Assembly (NCBI GenBank): GCA_029881495.1
Contig: JAOUMJ010000022.1
Location: 1 to 44,850 of the forward strand
Direction: 5' to 3'
Source: Nitrospinota bacterium
GTDB taxonomy: Bacteria; Nitrospinota_A; UBA7883; JACRGQ01
DNA length: 44,850 bases
The first letter of the stretch is position 1. The number at the start of each line of letters is the position of its first letter. The translations under genes and the position numbers were made by a program. This document shows positions 1 through 7,231 of the stretch, piece by piece. Under the pieces are notes generated by a model, which saw only the letters and a program-made list of their open reading frames with translations, had not been told where the DNA came from and ran no database searches.

Positions 1-166
1 GCAGGATTTGAACACTTGCCTTCGTGCCCGACCGAAGAGGGAGGGCATTTCCGACAGGAAATAGAAGGCAATCCAAACAAACTTCCACAGCTCCTGCCCC
101 CGCTACCTGAAATGCCTTTATGGAGATAATCGGAATTTCTTTCCTCTCGTACAACTCCTTACCCAA

Positions 167-1306
167 TCAATATTTCAAAAACTCCCGTATCTCCTTCTCC
201 TTTTCCAGAGCATCGCAGTAGCCGAGATTCAGAAGGATTGTTGTGTAGTTCGTATCAAACGACAGGTATGAAAGGAGTTCCCGCCCCGACTTCTCGCTAA
301 CCCCGATACCGCTTAAGAGATGTCTCATCATGAACGGGAACCTGTGAAATTGCTGGCTCGCCAGCTTACCAAGATCGCGGGACGGCCTTATGACAAGCAA
401 CGGAACCTCCCTGAGGTTGTCCGGGTGGCTGGCACGTGAAAACTGGTTCATTCTGCTGATCGTACGGTTTACGCGCTCCATTCTTTCTATATCAGAGTCC
501 AGCGAATCGAGAAAAATGGAGTTCATCAAAAGCCCCGCTATATCGGCAAGCACAACCTTCTCCGTTTTCTCATCATTCTTGCTTTGCAGATAATCCTGCG
601 TGCGCGGTTTTCTGCTCCCGATAGCGAATACCTTGTCGGCTCCTAGATGGATGGCCGAGCTGAGCGGAGAGATAAGCCTTATGCTTCCATCGCCGTAAAA
701 ATTGTCGTCGAGTTTCCGAGGGGGGAAGAAGAGCGGTATAGCGGTCGAGGCCATTATATGATCAACGGTCAAGCTGGTCCGCTTCGATATTCTTTGGCTC
801 CTTTCCCAATCCTCGAACGGTAAATTGGAATCGAAAAATGTCATATTGGTGCCGGTGCGATAGTTCGTGGCGCTGATAGCCAATGCATCGATAACGCCGC
901 GCTGAATATTCCTCTTTATTGTATGGAAATTTACCTCCCTCTCCAGCAGACTTCTCAGCGGCGCGGTATCCATCAGATAGTTCGCTTCGGATAGGCCAAG
1001 CCTCCCGCCAAGTACGAGATTCATGAGGAGCTTTACACCAAGAGATATGAGGGAGATGCCGTCCGAGCGAATGACCATATCTATTTTCAAGCCGCTCCAG
1101 AGCTTCCAAAGCCACTCCGAAGTCTTTCGGAAATCGTACGCGCCATACGCAAGCGCAGCTCCATTAACGGCCCCCGCGGAAACTCCGGTGATTATCTTAA
1201 ATGGAATTTCCTTGCTGTCGGTCATTTCGGAAACCGCCTTTATTACGCCTGTCTGGTAAGCTGTGCGCGCTCCGCCACCGACAAGTACAAGCCCGGATTT
1301 ACTCAT
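167..1306 (-). CDS. Patatin-like phospholipase family protein (RssA/YchK type)
   Basis: Predicted serine acyl hydrolase of the bacterial patatin family, likely acting on membrane lipids. The N-terminus carries the glycine-rich oxyanion motif (GGGAR, residues 10-14), then the nucleophile elbow GVSAG with Ser43 of GxSxG. The catalytic-dyad aspartate lies in YGDGS (Asp206). At 379 residues it is longer than the minimal RssA family (about 300); the extra C-terminal part has no motif I recognise. No signal peptide is seen, so it is probably cytoplasmic or membrane-associated. The ATG is preceded by a good ribosome binding site (GGAGAG, 6 bases upstream). It lies downstream of the helicase gene but is separated from it by a terminator, so it is probably a separate unit. 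The substrate cannot be told from sequence. Confidence 0.9.
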   Translation of the reverse strand: MSKSGLVLVGGGARTAYQTGVIKAVSEMTDSKEIPFKIITGVSAGAVNGAALAYGAYDFRKTSEWLWKLWSGLKIDMVIRSDGISLISLGVKLLMNLVLGGRLGLSEANYLMDTAPLRSLLEREVNFHTIKRNIQRGVIDALAISATNYRTGTNMTFFDSNLPFEDWERSQRISKRTSLTVDHIMASTAIPLFFPPRKLDDNFYGDGSIRLISPLSSAIHLGADKVFAIGSRKPRTQDYLQSKNDEKTEKVVLADIAGLLMNSIFLDSLDSDIERMERVNRTISRMNQFSRASHPDNLREVPLLVIRPSRDLGKLASQQFHRFPFMMRHLLSGIGVSEKSGRELLSYLSFDTNYTTILLNLGYCDALEKEKEIREFLKY

Positions 1307-1490
1307 TTGCTTCTCTCCGAAAAATGTCGTTAACGCTGACGAATTATACGATTTAAATTATAGCAGACGGGCACGGACGGGGCTTCAGGAAGAATTTAAT
1401 TCATCGACTGACAACACAGGGAAGAGAGATGGCAATATCAGCGAATTTTATTTGCAGATTTTACGGATCATCAACGAAAAGGGACTTGAA

Positions 1491-1523
1491 AATAAAAATC
1501 CGCGCTCCAAAGGGAGCGCGGAT
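1491..1523 (-). terminator. Rho-independent terminator after the DEAD-box helicase gene
   Basis: An 11-bp perfect stem (1498-1508 pairing with 1513-1523) closes a 4-base loop. Read on the minus strand it is followed by a T-rich run. It sits 19 bases past the helicase stop codon, as expected for its terminator. Confidence 0.88.
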
Positions 1524-1541
1524 ATGAATGGAATGCTAAGA

Positions 1542-2789
1542 CTACCTTGCGGCTCGCTGGTGACCGTAGTTGCGTCGCGGTCTGAAATTTCCGCGCTTCG
1601 CCGGTCGCCTGTTGAATTCGGCCTTTATCCTGGACGCTGCGGCCGCGGGTGAATGCCACGCGTGGCTTTCGTCCACAGGAAGGATAGATTTGGTTATCCG
1701 CTCAATGCTTCCGAGAAATCCACGCTCCTCGCTGTCGCAGAACGATATGGCGATGCCGGAAGCGCCGGCTCTCGCCGTTCGCCCTATCCGGTGAACGTAA
1801 TTTTCCGGTTCGTTCGGCATTTCAAAATTTATAACGTGCGAGATGTCCTTAACGTCTATTCCGCGCGACGCCACGTCTGTGGCCACGAGAACACGAACCT
1901 GCCCGTTGCTGAATTTCCTAAGCGCCTGCATGCGAGCCGACTGCGACTTATTGCCGTGTATCGCCTCTGCTTTAACCATATTCCTGTTCAGCTTCTGAGC
2001 GATGTTGTTCGCCTTATGCTTTGTCCTTGTGAATATCAGCGCGCGGTTTATCGCCGCATCTTCCAGAATGGAAAAGAGGAGAGCCTCCTTGTCCTGACGA
2101 TCCACAAAAAGAACCTTCTGCTCCACCTTCACCGCGGTAGAAGAGATCGGATTCACCTTAATGTGAATGGGATCCTTCAGGAGCCTCGCGGCCAGCTGTG
2201 AAGCTTCGCCCGGCATCGTGGCGGAGAAGAACATTGTCTGCCTGTTATCAGGTATCTTCGCGATTATCTTTTTGATGTCGTCGATAAATCCCATATCGAG
2301 CATCCGGTCCGCTTCATCAAGCGTGAAGACCTCCAGACAATCGAGGAATATGTGACGCTGATTCATCAGATCCAGAAGTCTTCCCGGCGTCGCCACAAGA
2401 ACGTCCACGTTTCGCGAAAGCGCCCTTATCTGGGAGTACATAGGCACCCCGCCATAGACCGCCGCGCAGGTTATTTTCAAATATCTGCTGTAAGTCTTGA
2501 AACTTTCACATACCTGATTCGCCAGTTCCCTGGTCGGAGCGAGAATGAGGGCTCGAGGTGAGTTTCTTTTTCCTGAAATCTTTCCTGCTGAAAGACGTTG
2601 CAGTATTGGGAGGGAAAAAGCCGCCGTTTTACCTGTACCGGTTTGCGCGGCTCCCAGCAGGTCTTTCCCTGCCAAAAGATGCGGAATTGCTTCGGCCTGT
2701 ATCGGTGTGGGAAATTCATATTTTTCCCCGCTCAATGCTCGGAGCAGTGGTTCGATAAGACCCAACTCCGCAAATGTTGTTTTATTCAT
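1542..2789 (-). CDS. rhlE: DEAD-box ATP-dependent RNA helicase, RhlE type
   Basis: ATP-dependent RNA helicase, expected to remodel structured RNA during ribosome assembly, mRNA decay or cold adaptation. All core motifs are visible: Q motif near residues 25-33, motif I AQTGTGKT (48-55), PTRELA (85-90), DEAD (158-161), SAT (189-191) and motif VI HRIGRTARAG near residue 340. The C-terminal tail is short, basic and rich in Arg/Gly/Asn, typical of RhlE proteins and used for RNA tethering. At 415 residues it is a normal length. The gene follows the RRM protein gene on the same strand (about 80 bases apart, with a GC-rich hairpin between), which suggests joint expression. It is followed by a strong terminator. 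RhlE is the best subfamily fit; SrmB or CshA-like naming cannot be fully excluded. Confidence 0.93.
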   Translation of the reverse strand: MNKTTFAELGLIEPLLRALSGEKYEFPTPIQAEAIPHLLAGKDLLGAAQTGTGKTAAFSLPILQRLSAGKISGKRNSPRALILAPTRELANQVCESFKTYSRYLKITCAAVYGGVPMYSQIRALSRNVDVLVATPGRLLDLMNQRHIFLDCLEVFTLDEADRMLDMGFIDDIKKIIAKIPDNRQTMFFSATMPGEASQLAARLLKDPIHIKVNPISSTAVKVEQKVLFVDRQDKEALLFSILEDAAINRALIFTRTKHKANNIAQKLNRNMVKAEAIHGNKSQSARMQALRKFSNGQVRVLVATDVASRGIDVKDISHVINFEMPNEPENYVHRIGRTARAGASGIAISFCDSEERGFLGSIERITKSILPVDESHAWHSPAAAASRIKAEFNRRPAKRGNFRPRRNYGHQRAAR

Positions 2790-2832
2790 GCTGAATATTT
2801 TCCTTAACTGTTTGAAATTATTTTGAAATATC

Positions 2833-2853
2833 CCCCCCGCTGGAAGCGGGGGG
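2833..2853 (-). terminator. GC-rich hairpin between the RRM and helicase genes (partial terminator or processing site)
   Basis: A perfect 9-bp stem (2833-2841 with 2845-2853) has a 3-base loop and lies 15 bases after the RRM stop codon. On the minus strand it is followed by only a weak T-rich stretch. It may stop part of the transcripts or protect the 3' end of the short RRM message, giving more RRM protein than helicase. The role is inferred from the structure. Confidence 0.5.
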
Positions 2854-2868
2854 AACAGGTTCCTACCG

Positions 2869-3135
2869 TTATCGGTAGCCCCTTGAGGTATTCGGCTTCC
2901 TGTCTTCTGCCTGGCTCACCTTCATGTTGCGTCCCTTGTAATCCATTCCGTTGAGCTCCTTTATGGCGGCGTCAGCGGCTGAATTATCCATCTCAATGAA
3001 CGCGAATCCGCGGGAACGGCCTGTGTCCCTGTCCGTGATAAGCTTGCAAGATTCCAGCTCGCCATGCTTCTCGAAAAGTTCGCGAAGGTCCGATTCCGTT
3101 GTTTCAAATGAAAGGTTGCCTGTAAAAATCTTCAC
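2869..3135 (-). CDS. Small RRM-domain RNA-binding protein
   Basis: A single RNA recognition motif fills almost all 88 residues. RNP2 is IFTGNL (residues 3-8) and RNP1 is RGFAFIEM (42-49), both with the aromatic residues that stack on RNA bases. The short C-terminal tail is basic (ending SRGYR), as in cyanobacterial Rbp and related bacterial RRM proteins. The start is GTG; a possible AGGATGG ribosome binding site lies about 11 bases upstream. It probably acts as an RNA chaperone with the helicase encoded just downstream. The region upstream contains two sizeable inverted repeats that could be a regulatory leader. Confidence 0.92.
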   Translation of the reverse strand: MKIFTGNLSFETTESDLRELFEKHGELESCKLITDRDTGRSRGFAFIEMDNSAADAAIKELNGMDYKGRNMKVSQAEDRKPNTSRGYR

Positions 3136-3239
3136 TATATATGTACCATCCTAAAAAAAAAATTATTGACGTATATCCTTAAATGGATAAAACGTATCGC
3201 GTAGCCCAACTTTGGAAAGAAAATCTGAGGCGGGTTTAT

Positions 3240-3292
3240 CTACTTCAGCATTTGCCAAAATGTGGCGTATTAATGTAACTGCTGAAGTGTAG
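3240..3292. repeat. Inverted repeat in the RRM upstream region
   Basis: The arm at 3240-3250 (CTACTTCAGCA) pairs with 3280-3292 (TGCTGAAGTGTAG) with bulged bases in the second arm, around a 29-base spacer. It starts about 105 bases upstream of the RRM start codon on the minus strand, so it could be a leader stem or an operator. No T-run follows on either strand, which argues against a terminator. Confidence 0.5.
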
Positions 3293-3329
3293 CACCTTTT
3301 ACCTGGTTTACATAACTTTTATTTTCAAA

Positions 3330-3384
3330 GGGGCATTTGCTCTCCTTACCGGCAAATGCGCCCGATAAGTGGAGTTAAATGCCC
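3330..3384. promoter_or_regulatory. Hairpin with a competing alternative pairing (possible leader switch)
   Basis: The arm 3330-3340 pairs with 3352-3363 in an 11-bp stem with one bulge. Bases 3331-3338 (GGGCATTT) can instead pair with AAATGCCC at 3377-3384, so two structures exclude each other. On the minus strand the loop carries AAGGAG followed 5 bases later by an ATG, opening only a three-codon frame (Met-Pro-Leu). This is seen directly; a regulatory role for the RRM-helicase transcript is inference. Confidence 0.35.
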
Positions 3385-3751
3385 TGCGGATAAAAACATA
3401 AACCTCCGGTGCCGATATTTTTTTAAAAAAGAGGCTCCCATGAAAACCGGACCCTCATATTGGATGGAATTCGGAAAAAAGGGCAATAATCCACCGCACC
3501 TACCAAGGGCAGAAAAAATTCAAAAGCGAGAGTAATTTTTGAAGCGGTCGTAGTGCACTGAATTTATGCCACTTGCCAAAGGAAAGCTTAAGAAAGATCA
3601 AAACCGGTCGAAAAAACTAACAGGGTGAGGAGGAGTAGCTGCAAGAGAATTACGAAAAAACTTCCGCTCAAGCCTGATGAAAATAAAATCACTCCTAGAA
3701 CGACACATATACTAATATATTACGGGAGTCAGTTTAAATTGGGGTTTCTGA

Positions 3752-4915
3752 ATGGATAAAGCGAATACAAAAGAGGCGCTTAAAGGGATATCCTTTCTGC
3801 TTGGAATAAGCAGTGAATCTCTTATGGTGACGGTTTCCGATATCCTTCGGCAGGCCGGGTGCGTCAGCGTGGTGCCGACCGAATCCGGCGACAAAACCCT
3901 CACTACCTTAAAGCGCGGATTTCGCACCCGGGAATACTTCGTGGTTCTCGACATGGATCTTGTGAAGATAAGCGGGATGGAAGTAGCCCGCGAGATCAGG
4001 GGGGATGCCAACCTCGAGAACCTGCCGATACTGATACTCTCCTCCGACCTTACTCCTGAACAGATAAGCATGGCCGCCGAAATAGGGGTTAACGGATTCA
4101 TCGTAAAGCCGTTTACCCCATCCGCGTTTGTAGAAAAGGCTTTGGCCATCATAGAAGCGCGCAAGAATCCGCCGGAACATATAAAGCTGATAATGCAGGG
4201 CGAAGAGCTCTTTAAAAGCCAGAAATACGAGGAGGCGCTTGCTCAATTCAATCTTTCAAAAAAGCTGAACAAAAGCGCGAGGATATTTGTAAATATTGGC
4301 GAAGTGCACGAAGTCAAAAAGGATTACAACCACGCCACAGAGAGCTACAAGGAAGCTGTGAAAATTAACCCAAAATACATCAAGGCTTACAATGCCGCCG
4401 CCAACATGTTCCTGAAACTTAAGAAATCATCCACGGCTCTCGCCTTCCTGAACAAAGCCGCGGAGATAAGCCCTAACAATCCTGACAGAATGATGCAGAT
4501 AGCGAAACTCCATCTGGAAAATGGCGACACTGAAAAGGCGGATGCGGCCTTCCAGAAAGCGATAAAGCTCAACCCGCACAAGAGCATAGAGGTTAGCGAA
4601 ACCCTCATTGCAAGCGAAAAGGCGGAAAAGGCCGAAGAGTATCTACGCAAATATCTGGAGCGGGATGAAAACCATATCGCCACCTACAACAAACTCGGGA
4701 TCGCGCTCAGGCGACAGGGGAGATGGCAGAAGGCGGTCGAAGAATACCGGAAAGCGCTCGCCATTTACAAGGATGACGAAGGCCTCTACTTCAATATGGG
4801 CAAAGCGTTTCTCGAGGGGAAAAGCTACGACCGGGCAAGAGACTGTTTCTACAAGGCGCTTGAGCTCAAACCGCAATTTCCAGAAGCATTGGCCGAGCTT
4901 AAAAAACTATCCTGA
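3752..4915 (+). CDS. Receiver-like domain fused to TPR repeats
   Basis: Residues about 10-135 form a CheY-like receiver fold. The candidate phospho-acceptor is Asp67 (VVLDMD), the switch serine is in LILSSD and the conserved lysine is Lys119 (FIVKP). The acidic pair that binds magnesium is replaced: where CheY has two aspartates this protein has Ser20-Ser21 in GISSES, and the usual proline after the phospho-site is Val. Residues about 145-387 are roughly seven TPR repeats, a protein-docking scaffold. No output enzyme or DNA-binding domain is present. I infer a signalling scaffold that may not be phosphorylated in the usual way. The start is ATG; only a weak purine-rich stretch lies upstream. 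It is convergent with the methyltransferase gene. Confidence 0.88.
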   Translation: MDKANTKEALKGISFLLGISSESLMVTVSDILRQAGCVSVVPTESGDKTLTTLKRGFRTREYFVVLDMDLVKISGMEVAREIRGDANLENLPILILSSDLTPEQISMAAEIGVNGFIVKPFTPSAFVEKALAIIEARKNPPEHIKLIMQGEELFKSQKYEEALAQFNLSKKLNKSARIFVNIGEVHEVKKDYNHATESYKEAVKINPKYIKAYNAAANMFLKLKKSSTALAFLNKAAEISPNNPDRMMQIAKLHLENGDTEKADAAFQKAIKLNPHKSIEVSETLIASEKAEKAEEYLRKYLERDENHIATYNKLGIALRRQGRWQKAVEEYRKALAIYKDDEGLYFNMGKAFLEGKSYDRARDCFYKALELKPQFPEALAELKKLS

Positions 4916-5081
4916 TACATCTTCCCTTTTTTTCCTTGCATATAACCCCGCGTCATGGAAAATCCAATCTGTGCGGTTATGGTTAATCACATATACTTAA
5001 TACTTCGAACGCAGATGGAGCCGAGGGGAACCGCAACGAAAATACTTTTCAGCCAGTTCCTTCATCCGAGTGCGACGAGTT

Positions 5082-5131
5082 TTGGCACCGCCAAGCATAG
5101 GCTTATGCGATGGCAAAATCCCACAAGCCTA
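5082..5131. repeat. Two small hairpins between convergent genes
   Basis: One stem pairs 5082-5086 with 5090-5094 around a 3-base loop. A second pairs 5098-5107 with 5122-5131, ten positions with one mismatch. They lie between the stop codons of the receiver-TPR gene and the methyltransferase gene. Neither has a T-run, so they are weak candidates for a 3' end structure. Confidence 0.3.
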
Positions 5132-5150
5132 CACCAAGGTGATTATCTTG

Positions 5151-5930
5151 TCAGGTAATGATACCTTTTGAATCAAGAAACTCATTTGGAACATCAAAAT
5201 TTTTCCGGCCAGCAATTGCGAAGTAATAAAGAGGTTGGCCTTCAACAGACAATCTGTGCCGATATCGCTCTATGTGGTAAACATCAAGATATTTCGAAAA
5301 TATCAATTCGCGGATCATTTTCGAAAACCCTGATTCATCACTGACATCAAAGAAAGACTCTTTTATATTGAATGCGACCCACCCTTCATCCTTGATAATG
5401 TTAAAGGCCTCAATGAATGCCTTGGTTGGAATATCTCCAAACCCCAAAGAGGCAACCGTTACCATGCAGTCACACTGCCATGAGGCGATTTCTTCTCTTT
5501 TTTCTTTATCCAGGCTGGTGAAATCTTCGACATAGTAGGCATCGTACACACCGGGCCTGTCACGCATAGTGGCATCATATGCTTCCGGGATAATATCCAC
5601 CCCTACCAGGCGGGAAACACCATGTTTTTTCAGCTCCTCCCCCATCATGCCGTTACCTGCGCCGAGATCCAATACTCGCAACTCGGAGAAATTATCTTGA
5701 GATTGTTTTACGGCAGATTCAATAATGGTTGCTACCTTGGCAGGAGATGCGCACTTCAAGCGGTCATAAAATATCTGCTCGTACAGATCTTGTACTTGGT
5801 AAATTTCATCATAATCATGGAATTTGATTTTACGTCGTCCTCCAGAACCCTGAAGATAGAAATAGACTTCATTCTGGCCAAGACTGGATAATTCGGGTTT
5901 TGGAAACTGTATACTGTGTCTTTTTAGCAT
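5151..5930 (-). CDS. Class I SAM-dependent methyltransferase, METTL27-like
   Basis: The SAM-binding motif I is VLDLGAGNGMMGEEL, followed by the acidic motif II loop GVDIIPEA, typical of Rossmann-fold methyltransferases. The order of motifs and the 'gaGnGmmGe' pattern resemble the Williams-Beuren region protein 27 group. A VTVASLGFGDIP segment takes the place of motif IV. The longest frame starts at a TTG (5951), but the ATG at 5930 has AGGAG just upstream and is the better start, giving 259 residues. Substrate unknown. It stands alone, divergent from the barrel gene at 6118, and its codons look somewhat more AT-rich than the neighbours, so transfer is possible but unproven. Confidence 0.8.
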   Translation of the reverse strand: MLKRHSIQFPKPELSSLGQNEVYFYLQGSGGRRKIKFHDYDEIYQVQDLYEQIFYDRLKCASPAKVATIIESAVKQSQDNFSELRVLDLGAGNGMMGEELKKHGVSRLVGVDIIPEAYDATMRDRPGVYDAYYVEDFTSLDKEKREEIASWQCDCMVTVASLGFGDIPTKAFIEAFNIIKDEGWVAFNIKESFFDVSDESGFSKMIRELIFSKYLDVYHIERYRHRLSVEGQPLYYFAIAGRKNFDVPNEFLDSKGIIT

Positions 5931-6117
5931 TGTACTCCTATTTTGTTTCAATGATATTTCACCCTTACGTTGGAGAGTGGCGATTCTCCAACTGAGTAAT
6001 TTCTATAAACAGTAAACCTTAATCGCTCCCATAATGCAAATTCCGCATGTTCTCCCGGGAAAAGGTCAACTTATATCTCATTTACCGATTACTCCCTTTT
6101 TGCAAAGTCGAAGTATA

Positions 6118-7131
6118 ATGAAAAACCATGAAATCCTTTTGGTGCGGCGGGGCAGAGTGAAACATACCTCCTTCAAAATTTTAATCCTGACGGTTGCGCT
6201 AGCTCTCACCATGGACATTATCGGAACCAACGGCGCGGAAGCGGTAAGAAGGTCGTCTGAAGTCGCAAAACTTATCCAGAAGGATTACGACAAAGAATCC
6301 CTTTTCGAGCGTTTCCAATTCAACGTGAAGGTGAGGGAGTTTGCTTTTGGCACACTCCATCTCAACATGCCGCGGATGCCGCGCTCGCGCCTGTCCGGGA
6401 AAAGGCTCCACCTGCAGAGGGACTGGTTCATCATGCGGATCAAGGCTGAAGAGATAGCAAAAAAGTATCCTGAGGTGAAAAACATTGTCTGGCACAACAT
6501 CCCACCCCCGCCCCCGACAAGAAATGATGACTTAAAGAAACCTGATAGCAAAAAGGAAGAAAGCAGGGAAGACAAGAAGGACGAGGCCGGTCAGCCCGCG
6601 AAAAAATCATCCAAAAAAATGAGAAACAGAAATCTGACTAACATAAACATAATCTATGGCCTTAAGAACCTGAAGAACAACTATTGGGAGCCAAAGGTTA
6701 TTCGCTCACAGCGAAATACCGGCTTTGAATTCGATTATGCCAAAAAGAGCTGGCCCGTCTCCGCACTTGCGGGAATATCTCAATCTTTCTCTGTAGGAAA
6801 CATCGCTCTTATCGGTTCCGAAGTAGCCGTGCAGAACACCATGCTTGAATTCGATTTCGGAATTAAGAAATATATCCAGGTCACAGAAATATTCCTCCCC
6901 TACATCTCGCTGGGAGGGGCAAGCATGCAGATAACCGAAAAAGGGGTAGCAGGGACCACCACCGTTTCAAACACAAAGGATATCTTTTACGGATACTTCG
7001 TTGGTGGAGGGATTCTGTTCAATCCGAACGAAACCTTTAATATTGGGATCGATTTCAAATCGATGTACGGATCGAAGGAACGGATGGCGGATTACGAACA
7101 GGCAATTCTCTTCATCGGGTTCGGGTTTTAG
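6118..7131 (+). CDS. Exported protein with a C-terminal outer-membrane barrel-like region
   Basis: No family recognised. From the ATG at 6118 the protein has a long basic n-region, a hydrophobic core (about residues 18-32) and a plausible signal peptidase site after GTNGAEA. The middle holds a charged, Lys/Glu/Asp-rich linker after a run of prolines, then a basic patch. The last 140 residues alternate polar and hydrophobic residues with Gly and aromatic positions and end in FIGFGF, the pattern of a small OmpW/OmpX-like beta-barrel with a terminal Phe. The longer frame from 6034 has no ribosome binding site and would bury the signal sequence, so the shorter start is preferred. Function unknown. 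Confidence 0.65.
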   Translation: MKNHEILLVRRGRVKHTSFKILILTVALALTMDIIGTNGAEAVRRSSEVAKLIQKDYDKESLFERFQFNVKVREFAFGTLHLNMPRMPRSRLSGKRLHLQRDWFIMRIKAEEIAKKYPEVKNIVWHNIPPPPPTRNDDLKKPDSKKEESREDKKDEAGQPAKKSSKKMRNRNLTNINIIYGLKNLKNNYWEPKVIRSQRNTGFEFDYAKKSWPVSALAGISQSFSVGNIALIGSEVAVQNTMLEFDFGIKKYIQVTEIFLPYISLGGASMQITEKGVAGTTTVSNTKDIFYGYFVGGGILFNPNETFNIGIDFKSMYGSKERMADYEQAILFIGFGF

Positions 7132-7231
7132 CGTCGACACTTGGCCCATCCAATATACCCAGCCTGGACCAGCCATGCCTATCTGCAAGTAACAGCCCGA
7201 CCCTTTAACCGCCCGGCAAGGAGTTGCTGAA

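Larger units (their letters stand above)
3136..3751. other. 616-base divergent intergenic region with inverted repeats
   Basis: No convincing coding frame on either strand. It separates the minus-strand RRM gene from the plus-strand receiver-TPR gene, so it should hold promoters for both. It contains two notable inverted repeats (described separately), both on the RRM side. The remaining part, about 3400-3751, is A-rich with no motif I can support beyond a weak purine-rich stretch near 3625. Confidence 0.6.

Noticed and set aside
1-166. Open frames touching the left window edge, and a tRNA-like T-loop string near the first bases
   Set aside because: A minus-strand frame from a TTG at 164-166 stays open to the edge, but the sequence has no recognisable motif and is too short to judge. 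The T-loop-like string lacks a pairing stem, so no tRNA is called.
1653-2201. 182-codon plus-strand frame opposite the helicase gene
   Set aside because: Shadow of the helicase coding strand; Arg/His-rich with no family features.
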